Shown here piece after piece: positions 44,780-54,978 of a stretch of 64,000 nucleotides of DNA. The translations under genes and the position numbers were made by a program. Under the pieces are notes generated by a model. That model was not told the origin of the DNA. It did not search any database and was given only the letters and a program-made list of their open reading frames with translations. Positions within the stretch are counted from its first letter, which is position 1; every line of letters starts with the position of its first letter. This DNA comes from DASVBE01 sp963770375 (lineage in GTDB: Bacteria > Actinomycetota > Actinomycetes > Streptosporangiales > Streptosporangiaceae): positions 1 through 64,000 of the forward strand of contig CAVYPM010000014.1 in the NCBI GenBank assembly GCA_963770375.1, given 5' to 3'.

Positions 44780-47190
44780 TTATTCGGCGCGCAGCGCCGG
44801 GCCCGGGCGGGCCCTGGCCGCCAGCACGGCCGGGACCGCGGCCAGCAGGTTGGCCGCGACCAGCACCCCGGCCAGCAGCACGACGATCAGCAGCGGCCGG
44901 ACCACCGGCACCGGGACCACGCCGAAGCTGGTCGCGAACAGCCGCCACAGGGCCCGTCCCGCGGCCAGGCCGGCCGGCGTGCCGATCACGATCCCGGCCA
45001 GCGCCACCGCGCTGGCCTGCCAGCAGATCGCGGCGCCCACCTGGCGGCGGAGGAACCCGAGGACCTTCAGCAGGCCGGCCTCGCGGCGCCGCCGGGCCAC
45101 GCTCACCAGCAGCAGGTGCGCCATGGTGGCCGCGCCGAAGACCGACAGGGCCACGCCGAACAGCAGCGGGAAGCTGACCGACTCGCCGAAGTTGACCAGC
45201 GTGGCCGGGGTGCCCGGGCGGTAGGCCAGGCCGGGGTAGGCGCGGATGTACCGGGCCAGCGCAGTGGTGCCCGCCGCGCCCGGCGCGGCGCGGACGAGGA
45301 CCTGGAGCAGGCCGCGGCGGACGGTCTGCGCGCACTTCGGCTGCCCGGGCCCGGCCGGGCACACCGCGCTGGTCAGGCCGCGGAGGGTGAGCGCGGCGCC
45401 GTTACCGAGGCCGCCCGCGCCGGCGTTCAGCGCGGCCCGGCCGGTGACCAGGAATCTCGCCCGGTGCGGCCGGCCGGCCGGGTCGGTGAGCGTGACCGTC
45501 ACCGTTCCGCCGACCCTGGCCCCGGTGTCGCGCATGGTCGCCGCGCCGAGCATGATCTCCCGGTCGGCCGCCGGCTGGCGCCCGTCGACCGCGGCCAGCA
45601 GCACCGGCCCGCGGACCGGGGCGACCGCGAAGGCCCGCACGTGCTTGCCGTTGATCTGCACCTCGGTCAGCACGGAAAGCGTGATCTGGCCGATGGCCGG
45701 GTCGCTGCGCAGCTTGGTGAGGACCTCGCCGGTCACCGTTCTCGCGGAGTCCGGTTCACCGTCCGAGGCGAAGTAGGCCTGGAACGGCTCCCCGTACAGC
45801 GCCGGGGTGACCTCCAGGTGAGCCAGGCTGGCCCCGAACACCGCGGTCGCGCACAGCGCGGCGACCGCCAGGACCGTGCCGAGCAGCGCGGTGGCGACGG
45901 GCTGGCCGCCGCGGCCGCGCTCGACCGCGTACCTGATCCCGATCAGCGCCGGGGCCGGCAGCCGGGCTGCCGCGGCGGCCTGCCCGATGGCGGCCGCGGC
46001 GGTGCCGGCCGGCGCGCGGCGGCCGGCCGGGCTCCGGGCCTGGCGGATCGCGGGCCAGAGCGCCAGCACGGTGGTGACCGCCACGGTGATCAGCCCGCCG
46101 GCCGTCAGCAGCAACGGAGAAACCCACAAACCAGCCGGGCGAGCGGTCGGCGAGCCGGGCTACGCCGACCGGGGTCAGCGGGGAGAGGGCGATCGCCAGG
46201 CCGGCCGCGCCCGCAGCCCCGGCCACGCCGATCGCCACGGTGCGCGCCAGATCGGCCAGCACGAACTGGCGCGGGGTCAGGCCCAGCGCGGCCAGCGCCC
46301 GGTGGTCGGTGCTCTCGGTGACCGCCTGCCGGGCGATGGCCTGCGCGGTCACCGCCAGCGCGGCGAGCGCAGCCAGTGCCGCCAGCACGTACCAGCCGGT
46401 GACCTGCGGGTTGACCGACGCGCGGGCGGCGTCCGCGTTGGCGTCGAGGTCGTTGGTGCCCAGGATGCTGTCCGGGTCCAGCGCGCTGCTGACCGCGGCC
46501 AGGTCTGCCTCGCCGTGCCGCAGCCGCAGGAAGGACAGGGACAGCGTGGCCGCGCGCGGGTTGACCGCGGCGGCGAACGCGGTGGTGGCGAACAGGTCGT
46601 AGTGCGGCAGCCCGCCGCCGGTGAACTCGCCGTCGGCGGCGGCGATGCCCACCACCCGGAGGTCGCGGGTCTGGGCGGGTTCCGCATCGGCGGCGCCGGC
46701 CAGCGCCGACCGCGGGGTAGACCGGGACGCTGATCACCGACCCAACGCGGATGCCGTTGTGCTGGGCCAGGGTGAACGAGGCCAGCACCTCGTCGGGCCG
46801 GGACTGGACCGGAAGCCGGCCGGACAGAAGCGTCGTCATACGGCTGAGGTCGGCCGGGCGCACCTCGTTGACCAGGAGGTTCGTCGCGTCGATCGGTGTG
46901 GTGCAGGCCGGGCGGCAGGCCGGCTGGCCGGTGAACGGGGCGGTGACAGGCGTGACCGAGGTGACGTGGCGGTCGCGGGCCAGCTGCGGCATCGGCTTCA
47001 GGCTGTAGACGATGAGGTCGTAGCCGTGCCGGGCGCGGAAACCGGGGAACGCGGCCGCGGTCCGCTGCCCGGCTGCGATCGCGGCCAGCACGAACCCGGC
47101 GGTCACGGCGACGAGCACGCTGAGGGCCAGCCAGGATTTCCAGAACTTCCGCCGCCGTCCCCGCAGCACCATGACCGCGGCCCCGCCCAT
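44780..47190 (-). pseudogene. FtsX-like ABC transporter permease, two frameshifts
   Basis: A large permease of ~803 residues if two shifts are corrected, one extra base near 46717 and one extra T near 46122. It has an N-terminal membrane helix with a basic lead (RGRRRKFWKSWLALSVLVAVTAGFVLAA), a long extracytoplasmic domain, three helices, an eighth-like signature region, a second extracytoplasmic domain and three final helices with FtsX/MacB features (VSVARRRREAGLLKVLGFLRRQV). The ATG at 47190 has a GGGGAGGTG site. No ATPase gene is adjacent, so its motor must be elsewhere or lost. Confidence 0.78.
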
Positions 47191-47456
47191 GCGCACCTCC
47201 CCTGCGACGCAGTTCAGCATGCCGGGCGCGGCCGCCGCCGGCCAAGGGCGCCAGCCGCCGCCGCACTGGCGTGCTACCACCACCCGGCCCGCCGGCCGCC
47301 GGTTCCCGCCTGATGGTCGTCCACCTCAGCACCAGAAAGATCAAGGGTTACGCTGCCGGGTCCGCGGGTCCCGCCCCCGGACCCGGGCCGCCCTGGGCGG
47401 TGACCGGCCGGGGCGGCCCGGGCCGGCCATCGGGCGGCGGCGTACCGTGGCGGGCC

Positions 47457-48227
47457 ATGGGATCAGCGCCGCCAGGGACCGCCGCCGCATTGCTGGCGAT
47501 CCTGGGGGACGGCGCGGCCGGTCCCGAGCGGCAGCTGCGGACCCTGGTCACGACGATTGACCTGGCCGTCGCCCGCGAGCCCGAACACGGGCTGGCTGCG
47601 CAGGCCCTGGCCCGGGCGGTCGCGGCGGTGGGCCGGCCGCTGCTGGCGCGGCGCCCTGACGGGCCGCAGAGCCCGCGGATCAGCGCCACGCTGGCCGCCG
47701 CCGAGGCGTACGCGCGGGACCCTGACGACCGGACCGAGCTGGCGCTGTATGAATGCGCCACCGACTCCTACCCGTTCGGCCCGGGCGAGGGCCACTACGG
47801 GACCACCGAGCGAGACGGCTGCGAGCCCGGTTCCGGCTGCCGGTCCGGCGCCGGCACGCTGCTCTTCGCCGCCCGCGAGACCGGCTTCGCCGCAGCCATC
47901 CAGGCGCTGACCGCCGAGCTGGCCCCGTGGCTGCGCACCAGCAGCCGGGCTGACCGGGCCCTGAAGCTCAGGCGCGTTCGAGCGCAGTCCGGACGCCCAG
48001 GCCGACCATGCAGGCCCAGTGATCCGCTCCAGCCACCGGTGGCTAGTGCGTACCGGTTTCGTGGCCGGCGTGGGCGGCGGCTTCCAGCTGGAAGGTGGAG
48101 TGCTCGACGTCGAAATGGCCGGTCAGGCAGGCCTGCAGGGCGTCGAGCAGCTGCGGCGCGTGGCCGTCGTGGAAGCACGAGTCGTCCACCACGATGTGCG
48201 CCGACAGGGTGGGCAGGCCGGAGGTGA
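47457..48227 (+). CDS. Hypothetical protein, C-terminus doubtful
   Basis: The first ~175 residues (MGSAPPGTAAALLAILGDGAAG to SSRADRALKL) look coding: amphipathic helices, then a Cys/Gly-rich patch (YECATDSYPFGPGEGHYGTTERDGCEPGSGC). The last ~80 residues are Arg/Pro/Gly-rich and lie partly antisense to the CDF exporter gene, so the true stop is probably near 47970-48040 after a frameshift. No family is recognised. Confidence 0.45.
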   Translation: MGSAPPGTAAALLAILGDGAAGPERQLRTLVTTIDLAVAREPEHGLAAQALARAVAAVGRPLLARRPDGPQSPRISATLAAAEAYARDPDDRTELALYECATDSYPFGPGEGHYGTTERDGCEPGSGCRSGAGTLLFAARETGFAAAIQALTAELAPWLRTSSRADRALKLRRVRAQSGRPGRPCRPSDPLQPPVASAYRFRGRRGRRLPAGRWSARRRNGRSGRPAGRRAAAARGRRGSTSRPPRCAPTGWAGRR

Positions 48228-49065
48228 CGGTCCAGACGTGCAGGTCGTGCACGCCACGGACGTGGTCGGTGGCCAGCAGGTGGGCCCGGACGTCCTCCAG
48301 GTTCATGCCCTCGGGGGCCGCCTCGAGCAGGACCCGCCCAGAGTCGCGGAGAAGCTCCCAGGCCGCCTTCAGCATCAGCACGACCACGAGGAGGGAGGCG
48401 ATGGCGTCAGCGCGGGTCCAGCCGGTGGCGACGATGACCACCCCGGCGATCAGGGTGCCGATGAACCCGTACAGGTCAGTCAGCACGTGCCGGAACGCGC
48501 CCTGGATGTTCAGGCTCGCGCGGTCGGCCCGGGCCAGCACCCACGCGGTGGCCACGCTGACCGCCACGCCGGCCGCGGCGACCGCGATGACCGCGCCGCC
48601 CGCTACCTCGGGCGGGTGCAGCAGCCGGCTCACCGCCTCGACGGTGACGATGCTGCTGACGACGAGCAGCGTGATGCCGTTCCCGGCGGCGGACAGGATC
48701 TCGGCCCGCTTCCAGCCGAAGGTCCAGGCCCCGGAGGCGGGCCGGGCAGCCAGCCGGATCGCCCACAGCGCGACGGCGATCGCGCCGACGTCCGACAGCA
48801 TGTGCCCGGCGTCGGACAGCAGCGCCAGCGACCCGGACAGCACTCCGGCGATGACCTCGGCCACCATGAACGCGGCCAGCAGGAGCAGCGCCACGACCAG
48901 GTAGCGAGCGTCGGCCCCAGGTCCCGGCCGGTGCGTGTGACCGCCGCCCCCGCCCTCGCCGGGCCCGTGCCCGTGGCCGTGCCCGGCGTGCTGGCCGCCG
49001 GGCCCGTGGCCGCCGGGGCTAACCCCATGGCAGCCGGGGACCGGCTGGTCGCGGGCCGAGCTCAT
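48043..49065 (-). CDS. Cation diffusion facilitator (CzcD/ZitB-like)
   Basis: A 340-residue metal/proton antiporter. A His/Gly-rich N-terminus (HAGHGHGHGPGEGGGGGHTH) likely binds zinc. Six membrane helices follow with the metal site SDAGHMLSD (helix 2; D-x-x-x-D type) and a matching FRHVLTDLYGF (helix 5). The C-terminal cytoplasmic domain (~260-330) contains VHDLHVWTVTSGLPTLSAH. It exports Zn2+ or similar ions from the cytosol. No metal-responsive regulator is adjacent. Confidence 0.92.
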   Translation of the reverse strand: MSSARDQPVPGCHGVSPGGHGPGGQHAGHGHGHGPGEGGGGGHTHRPGPGADARYLVVALLLLAAFMVAEVIAGVLSGSLALLSDAGHMLSDVGAIAVALWAIRLAARPASGAWTFGWKRAEILSAAGNGITLLVVSSIVTVEAVSRLLHPPEVAGGAVIAVAAAGVAVSVATAWVLARADRASLNIQGAFRHVLTDLYGFIGTLIAGVVIVATGWTRADAIASLLVVVLMLKAAWELLRDSGRVLLEAAPEGMNLEDVRAHLLATDHVRGVHDLHVWTVTSGLPTLSAHIVVDDSCFHDGHAPQLLDALQACLTGHFDVEHSTFQLEAAAHAGHETGTH

Positions 49066-49114
49066 GTCCGGTATCTCCCCCTTCCGGCCCCGGTAACGAC
49101 CGCTGCTGTCCAGG

Positions 49115-50609
49115 CTATTTCCCGGTGGCGGGCACCGCGGCCGTCGTCCGCAGGGCCAGCCAGATCTCCACCATCGACTCGGTCGAGGCCAGCGACCGCC
49201 CGCTGATCTGCTCGAACCGCCGCACCCGGTACAGCAGCGTGTTGGGGTGGATGTGCAGCGCCGCCGCGGCCCGCTCGGTCTGCCGGTCGTGCTCCAGCCA
49301 GATCCGCACCGACGAGACCAGGTCGGCCGAGTGCGCCGCGTCGTAGTTCAGCACCGGGCCGAGAACCTGGTCGACCAGCGCGTGCAGGTCGGCGGATTCG
49401 CCGGTCAGCCAGCGCTCGGTCCGGTCGTCGCCGTAGCTGACCACGGCCCGGCCGGCCTCGGCGGCCCGGGCCAGCGCCCACTGCGCCTCCCGCCGGGCCA
49501 CCGCGAGCGGCGGTGTCCGCGCTGAACGGCCGGCTCAGGCCGGCCGCGGCGGCGGCCGGCCCGGCCAGCGCCGAGCGCGCCCGCTCGTCGTCCTCGACCA
49601 GCACGAACAGCTCGTCCTGCTGGCGCAGGATCAGGTGCGGCACGCCCGCCTCGGCCAGCGCGTCGGCCACGCTGTCGTCGCCGGCCTCAGGGCCCGGCCG
49701 GACGATGGCCAGGAGCAGGACGTGCCCGGCCGTGAACCCGCTGGCCGCGAGCCGCCGGGCCACCACCGCCCGGTCGAGCACCCCCTGGAGCATCTCGGCC
49801 AGCGTCTCGGCACCTTCCCGGCGCAGCATCTCCCGCTCGTGCGCGCGCATGGACAGCTGGAGGGCGGCGACCGTTGCGATGTGCTGCACCACCGAGACGC
49901 CGGCCGGGGCGGCGCCCGGGGTCTCCATGGCGAGGATGTAGCCGGCCGTGCCGCGCGGCCCGGTGACCGGCAGCACGTACCCGCCGGCCACGGTGGGCGG
50001 GCTGGTGCTGGTGCCCGGGATCAGGCCGACGTGGTCCGGCGGCGGCACCGGCACGCCGTCGAGCAGCCGGGTCCGCTGCAGCGTGCAGGCGTACAGCGTG
50101 TACCCGGACAGCCGCTCGAGCCGGGCGAAGATCTCCCGGTCGGTCAGGTTCCCGGCGGCCAGCCACTGCACCGCGCCGAACACCTGCAGCTGGGCGTTCA
50201 GCCGCTGGGCGGTGTCGCCCTGCACGGCCGCGGCCACCTCCTGGGCGATGGCCATGAACGGCACCGGGATCGGCACCTCGACCACCGGGAACGACCGTTC
50301 GTCGGCCGCCGCCAGGAAATCCCGGGTCAGCGGCGGCACGAACAGGCCCTCGGACAGGGCCAGGCAGGCCACCCCGGCGTCGTCCAGCCGCTCCAGGTAG
50401 GCCCGCTGCGGCCGGCCGTCCCGCGCCAGCGCCATCCCGGTCGTCATGATCAGCTCGGCCCCGGCCAGCCACGGGGTCGGGTCCTCGAGCTCGCTGACGT
50501 GCGCCCAGGCCACCCGCCGGGAAACCCCGGCCTCACCCGCGATCAGCCGCAACTGCAGCGCGGGGGACCGGAGCAGATCCTCCACGGTGATCACGCCGGT
50601 GCGCGGCAC
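49115..50609 (-). pseudogene. PucR-family transcriptional regulator, one frameshift
   Basis: An N-terminal PucR domain (ITVEDLLRSPALQLRLIAGEAG, WAHVSELEDPTPWLAGAELIMTTG) and middle region are followed by a C-terminal PucR HTH (LEHDRQTERAAAALHIHPNTLLYRVRRFEQISGRSL). One extra base near 49515 (FSADT / PLAVARREAQW) breaks the frame. Corrected length ~498 residues. The GTG at 50609 is chosen. PucR proteins control purine, amine and amino-acid catabolism. The divergent ureohydrolase gene starts 96 bp away and is the probable target together with the NCS1 permease. Confidence 0.85.
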
Positions 50610-50705
50610 GGCGCTCAGGCTAACTGTGGAGAACCCCAAAGACAAGGCCGTGGTTTGTGGCCGCGACTGTTGCGCCGGATCGCCGGGCCGGCTGATACTC
50701 CTGCC

Positions 50706-51647
50706 ATGCCGATCCGGGGGCCGATGGACGCCAGCAAGACGCCGCGCTTCGCCGGCCCGCCCACGTTTGCCCTGCTGCCCCGCCGCGACGAGGTCAGCTC
50801 GTGCGACGTGGCCGTGGTCGGCGTGCCGTTCGACACCGGCACCTCCTACCGCCCCGGCGCCAGGTTCGGCCCCGCCGCGGTGCGGCAGGGTTCACGGCTG
50901 CTCCGCCCCTGGCACCCCGCCCTGCAGGTCGGGCCGCTGACCGAGCAGCAGGTCGCCGACGCGGGCGACATCGCCTGCAACCCGTTCGACATCACCGAGG
51001 CGGTCGGCCAGATCGAGGCCGCCGCGACCGAACTCCTTTCCGAGGCCGGCCATCTCCTGGCCCTCGGCGGCGACCACACGATCGCGTACCCGCTGCTGCG
51101 GGCCACCAAGCAGCGGTTCGGGCCGGTCGCGCTGGTCCACTTCGACGCCCACCTGGACACCTGGGACACCTACTTCGGCGCGCCGGTCACCCATGGCACA
51201 CCGTTCCGCCGGGCCGCCGAGGAGGGCCTGTTCCGCCAGGACTGCAGCGTGCACGTGGGCATCCGCGGGCCGGTGTACGCCGAGCAGGACTTCACCGACG
51301 ACGCCGGCCTGGGCTTCGGTGTGGTGACCGCGATGGAGGCCGAGACGGCCGGCGTGGCCGGCATCGTCGAGCGGATCAGGGACCGGGTCGGCGACGCCCC
51401 GCTGTACCTGTCCATCGACATCGACGTGCTCGACCCGGCGCACGCACCGGGCACAGGAACCCCCGAGGCCGGCGGCCTGACCAGCCGCGAACTGCTCGGC
51501 ATCCTGCGCGGCCTGGCCGGCCTGCCGGTGGTCGGCGCGGACGTGGTCGAGGTCTCGCCGGCCTACGACCACGCCGAGCTCACCTCGGTCGCCGCCGCCC
51601 ACGTCGGCTACGAGCTCCTCGCCCTGATCCTGCTCGGCAAGGCGTAA
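50706..51647 (+). CDS. speB: Agmatinase / ureohydrolase family enzyme
   Basis: A 313-residue arginase-fold hydrolase that cleaves urea from a guanidino compound (agmatine, guanidinobutyrate or similar). Mn-binding motifs are complete: GGDHT, HFDAHLDTWD, and SIDIDVLDP, plus the family's GTGTPEAGGLTSREL. Start at 50706 (MPIRGPMDASKTPRF); the longer open frame upstream is antisense to PucR. The exact substrate cannot be decided; the nearby NCS1 permease and PucR regulator point to catabolism of an imported nitrogen compound. Confidence 0.9.
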   Translation: MPIRGPMDASKTPRFAGPPTFALLPRRDEVSSCDVAVVGVPFDTGTSYRPGARFGPAAVRQGSRLLRPWHPALQVGPLTEQQVADAGDIACNPFDITEAVGQIEAAATELLSEAGHLLALGGDHTIAYPLLRATKQRFGPVALVHFDAHLDTWDTYFGAPVTHGTPFRRAAEEGLFRQDCSVHVGIRGPVYAEQDFTDDAGLGFGVVTAMEAETAGVAGIVERIRDRVGDAPLYLSIDIDVLDPAHAPGTGTPEAGGLTSRELLGILRGLAGLPVVGADVVEVSPAYDHAELTSVAAAHVGYELLALILLGKA

Positions 51648-51868
51648 CCGGCCGGCCGCCGGGCTCGCCCTGGCTCGCCGGCCGCCGGGACCGCGGTCGG
51701 GTCCCCCGGCCCGCGCCGCAAATCCCGTATCCCTCAAGCTTTGGTCTAAGCCACAACATCCTGGATTGATTCTGTTGCGGGCACTATTGACGCAGGCCAC
51801 GGGCGTCCATCACCGTTGCGGGCAAGACGCGCAGGCTTCGCGACGGCTTCGCGAGAGGAGCATCTCCC

Positions 51869-53359
51869 GTGGCTACTGACAAAGATTCGGCGCCAGCCCG
51901 CGCGCAAAGCAGCGGCGGCGGTGGCGGCATCCGCGGCATCGAGGTCCGGTCCATCGACTGGATCCCGGACAGCGAGCGGCACGGCAAGGTCTGGCACCAG
52001 GCGCCGCTCTGGTTCCTCGGCAACTTCCAGTACTTCACGATCCCGATCGGGTTCATCGGCCCGTCGCTCGGGCTGTCGCTCGGCTGGACGGTCGTGGCCG
52101 GCGTCATCGGCATCCTTGCCGGGACCGTGTTCATGGCCCTCCACGCCACCCAGGGGCCGACGCTCGGGCTGCCGCAGATGATCCAGTCGCGGGCCCAGTT
52201 CGGCTACCGCGGGGTGATCGTCGCGCTGTTCGCGATGGTGTTCACCTACATGGCGTTCAACGTCGCCGACCAGGTGCTGCTCGCCCAGGGCCTGCACGGG
52301 GCGTTCGGCTGGAACGCCAGCCTGATCGCGATAGTGGTCACCGTGGGGGCCGCTGTCCTGGCCATCTACGGCTACGACTGGGTGCACCGGGTCTTCCGCT
52401 ACCTGCTGTTCGTGCTGCTGCCGCTGGTGGCGATCATCACGATCGGGGTGATCGCGGGCCAGGCCGGCGGCGTGGTCAGCCACACCGCCTACGGGTTCAA
52501 CTGGACCGCGTTCATGGCCCAGCTGTCCGCCGCCGCGGCCTACAACATCACCTACGCGGGCTACGTCTCCGACTACTCGCGCTACCTGCCCGCCAGCACC
52601 CCGCGCGCGAAGATCATCGGCTACGTGTTCGCGGGCGCGTCCACCCCGGCGATCTGGCTGATCGCGCTGGGGGCCTGGCTGGCCATCCGGCTCGGCGCCA
52701 CCGACGGTCTGGTCGGCCTGCAGACCGCGGGAAACAACGTGGTCACGCACCTGGGCGGGCTGACCGGGTTCCTGTCCGCGGTCGCGCTGGCCGCCACCAT
52801 GGGCATGAACGCCTACGGCGCCACGCTCACCACGCTGGCCGGGGTCGACGCGTTCAAGAAGATCAAGCCGACCCGGCGGACCCGGGTGATCACGATCGTG
52901 ATCCTGGCCGCGATCTGGTTCGTGATCGGCCAGCTGATCACCACCAGCGCGGTCGGCGTGGTCGACACCGTGCTGATCCTCATGCTGTACCTGCTCGTCC
53001 CCTGGACCGTCATCAACCTGCTGGACTTCTTCGTGGTCCGGCGCGGTCACTACGCGATCCTCGACCTCTTCAACCCCAACGGCATCTACGGCGTCTGGTC
53101 CCGCCGTGGCCTGATCGCCTACGGCGCCGGCTTCGTGGCCGAGATCCCGTTCATGGTGCTGCTCAACGTGGTCACGCTGAAGAGCTACTACACCGGCCCG
53201 CTGGCCGAGAAGCTCAACAGCGTCGACATCGCCTGGATCGTCGGCGCGATCGTGACCGCGATCGTCTACCTGGCCCTGACCAGGAACCTGGACACCTCCG
53301 CCGAGGAATCCGCGATCAAGGGCAGCGAGCAGCAACTGCACCAGGCGGCGGGCGCCTAG
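51869..53359 (+). CDS. NCS1-family (cytosine/purine-type) permease
   Basis: A 496-residue transporter with ~12 membrane helices and the NCS1 features of CodB-like proteins: an N-terminal RSIDWIPDSERHGKVWHQAPLWF, GNFQYFTIPIGF (helix 1), NITYAGYVSDYSRYLP between helices 6 and 7, and DFFVVRRGHYAI near the end. GTG start with GAGAGGAG. It probably imports a nucleobase, allantoin-like or guanidino compound by Na+/H+ symport. The 221 bp before it hold a palindromic stretch (GGCTTCGCGACGGCTTCGCG) but no riboswitch I can recognise. Confidence 0.9.
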   Translation: MATDKDSAPARAQSSGGGGGIRGIEVRSIDWIPDSERHGKVWHQAPLWFLGNFQYFTIPIGFIGPSLGLSLGWTVVAGVIGILAGTVFMALHATQGPTLGLPQMIQSRAQFGYRGVIVALFAMVFTYMAFNVADQVLLAQGLHGAFGWNASLIAIVVTVGAAVLAIYGYDWVHRVFRYLLFVLLPLVAIITIGVIAGQAGGVVSHTAYGFNWTAFMAQLSAAAAYNITYAGYVSDYSRYLPASTPRAKIIGYVFAGASTPAIWLIALGAWLAIRLGATDGLVGLQTAGNNVVTHLGGLTGFLSAVALAATMGMNAYGATLTTLAGVDAFKKIKPTRRTRVITIVILAAIWFVIGQLITTSAVGVVDTVLILMLYLLVPWTVINLLDFFVVRRGHYAILDLFNPNGIYGVWSRRGLIAYGAGFVAEIPFMVLLNVVTLKSYYTGPLAEKLNSVDIAWIVGAIVTAIVYLALTRNLDTSAEESAIKGSEQQLHQAAGA

Positions 53360-53362
53360 GCC

Positions 53363-53990
53363 CTAGACCGGCAGCCTCGGCGGCGTGCTGGTGCAGCGCA
53401 CCGGTGCGCCGCCGGGCACGAGCTGCCAGGCCGCCTGGATGTGCCCGGCGGTGACCTTGCCCGGCGGCACGGCGCTGATCACGAAGTGAGCGCCGGCCGG
53501 GATTCTTGCCGGGCTGACCGTCCAGGTGATGCCCATCAGCTTGCTGCCGCCGCCGTCGGCCGTGATCACCGACTGGAGCTTCGGCCCGGTGCGCCCGCCG
53601 GGCCCGGTCATGATCCCCTTGACGGGCAGCACGTGCCGCCCGCGGGCCAGGCAGATCTGGCCCCAGTGCACCTGGGCGGGCACGCCGGCCTGCCGGAGTG
53701 CGTGCTGCAGCCGGTGCGGGTCAGCAGTGTCCCGCATGCGGAACGTGACCGTGCCGTCCGCGTTCGTGTCCACCGACCAGGACGCGGCGAGGTGGACGTG
53801 GACGGGCACCGGCCCGCGGGCGTGCGCCGGCCCGCCGGCCTGCCCCGGCAGGTGGGCCTGGCCGGGTGGCTGGTGGTTTTGTGCGGAATACGCCAAGGTG
53901 ACCGCGAGGCTGGCGGCCGTAACGGAGGCGCCCGCCGCCGCCAGCCTGCGGCCGGCCCGGCGGCGCCAGGCGCCACCACGAGATCCGGGT
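53363..53990 (-). pseudogene. Hypothetical membrane/anti-sigma-like protein, 5' end lost
   Basis: The frame reads RRRAGRRLAAAGASVTAASLAVTLAYSAQNHQPP (a membrane helix after a basic lead), then a ~150-residue extracytoplasmic domain (VHLAASWSVDTNADGTVTF to TSTPPRLPV). Such proteins follow SigE-like sigma genes in actinomycetes. Here the 5' part is missing, because the sigma-factor reading frame runs directly into this region. An internal TTG at 53896 could give a shorter protein. Confidence 0.6.
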
Positions 53991-54191
53991 GTTCAGCGCG
54001 GTACGGACCACCCAGGCGCGGGGCTGGTCCAGCGCGCGGACTTTGCGCCAGGACAGCCAGGCCCGGGTGTAAGCCTCGGCGACCAGGTCCTCGGCCAGCA
54101 GCCGGTCGCCCGCCGTCAGGAGGACGATGCGCAGGCAGTCGTCTCTGGTCGCCGCGTAGAACTCGGCGAACTCGCGCTGATGCTGTTGCAC
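53985..54191 (-). pseudogene. Truncated ECF-type sigma factor (region 2 only)
   Basis: The frame encodes FAEFYAATRDDCLRIVLLTAG, DRLLAEDLVAEAYTRAWLSW and ALDQPRAWVVRTALNTRISWWR, which is region 2 of a SigE-like ECF sigma factor. Right after ISWWR the expected region 4 is absent and the sequence passes, out of frame, into the downstream membrane-protein gene. A deletion has joined the two genes. Without region 4 it cannot bind -35 elements. GTG at 54191 is the likely start. Confidence 0.72.
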
Positions 54192-54247
54192 ACCGGTTAC
54201 ACGCCTGGGCGGCTGTTTTCCTTGCACCGCTTCCCAGGGTGAGGTGG

Positions 54248-54889
54248 TCAGCCGTCGTCCGCCACACCAACGGGGCCAATGGTGCCCGCCGGGTTCTCAG
54301 TGCCGGCCGTGTCAGCGGTGCCGGCCGGGACGATCGCCAGGTGGTGGCCGCAGGAACCGTAGTAACCGCGCGCCGAGCGGCGGACCGCACGGCCGGTGAG
54401 CACGGCGCCGACCGCCGACGGGAGCACCCAGAACACGATCGCCGGCAGGTGGTCGAGCAGCGGCAGGTGCGGGCCGTTGTCCACGTAGAAGCCGGTCATC
54501 ATGGCCACGAACGACAGGCTCAGGCCGAGGATGTGGATGGTGTCGCCGGCCCGGTTGCGGCGGCGCCGGGCCCGGACGCCAATCGTCGCCGCGCTGAACA
54601 TCACCGCGGCGATGACCAGCAGGTACGCGTCCTCCCGCCAGCGCATGATGGCCAGCGCCGCGCCGGTGCCGGACAGGACGGTGATGGCGCGGTAGTAGCG
54701 GCGCCCGGCCTGCAGGTGGCGCAGGCCCGGCTTGTGCGCGAGCGCCGCGGTGGCCCCGGTGATCACCGCGGTGGTGCCCGCGACCACGTGCACGGCCAGG
54801 AACACGAGGAACAGCGGGGCCGTCGAGCCCACGTGCTGCCCCAGGAAACGGGCCGCCAGCAGGTGCTGGAACATCGGCTGCCTCCTCAT
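54248..54889 (-). CDS. DUF2306-like membrane protein
   Basis: A 213-residue protein with about five membrane helices (LFLVFLAVHVVAGTTAVITGA, AITVLSGTGAALAIM, AYLLVIAAVMFSAATIGV, LGLSLSFVAMMTGFYV, IVFWVLPSAVGAVLTG) and a short soluble tail. Similar in layout to DUF2306 proteins. Divergent from the PadR gene across an 89-bp region with three operator-like palindromes, so it is probably repressed by PadR. Confidence 0.75.
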   Translation of the reverse strand: MRRQPMFQHLLAARFLGQHVGSTAPLFLVFLAVHVVAGTTAVITGATAALAHKPGLRHLQAGRRYYRAITVLSGTGAALAIMRWREDAYLLVIAAVMFSAATIGVRARRRRNRAGDTIHILGLSLSFVAMMTGFYVDNGPHLPLLDHLPAIVFWVLPSAVGAVLTGRAVRRSARGYYGSCGHHLAIVPAGTADTAGTENPAGTIGPVGVADDG

Positions 54890-54906
54890 AGCTGAGAACC
54901 TATAGA

Positions 54907-54978
54907 TAGTGTTACTACATATAGCGATCCTACGCCTGGTGTTGCCAGACCGGAAGACCCGAAGTAGCGTTGCTACTT
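54907..54978. promoter_or_regulatory. Three spaced palindromes, probable PadR operators
   Basis: TAGTGTTACTA (54907-54917), TGGTGTTGCCA (54937-54947) and AAGTAGCGTTGCTACTT (54962-54978, perfect 7-bp arms) share the form T-R-G-Y-GTT-R-C-Y-A. Their centres are about 30 and 28 bp apart, near three helical turns. The last one touches the PadR start codon, typical of autorepression. Confidence 0.6.

Noticed and set aside
49635..51647. A 670-codon ureohydrolase with a long N-terminal extension
   Set aside because: The extension is antisense to PucR; the family-like protein begins at the ATG at 50706.
51648..51868. Guanidine riboswitch before the NCS1 permease
   Set aside because: None of the conserved guanidine-I, -II or -III sequence motifs could be matched; only a GC-rich partial dyad is present.
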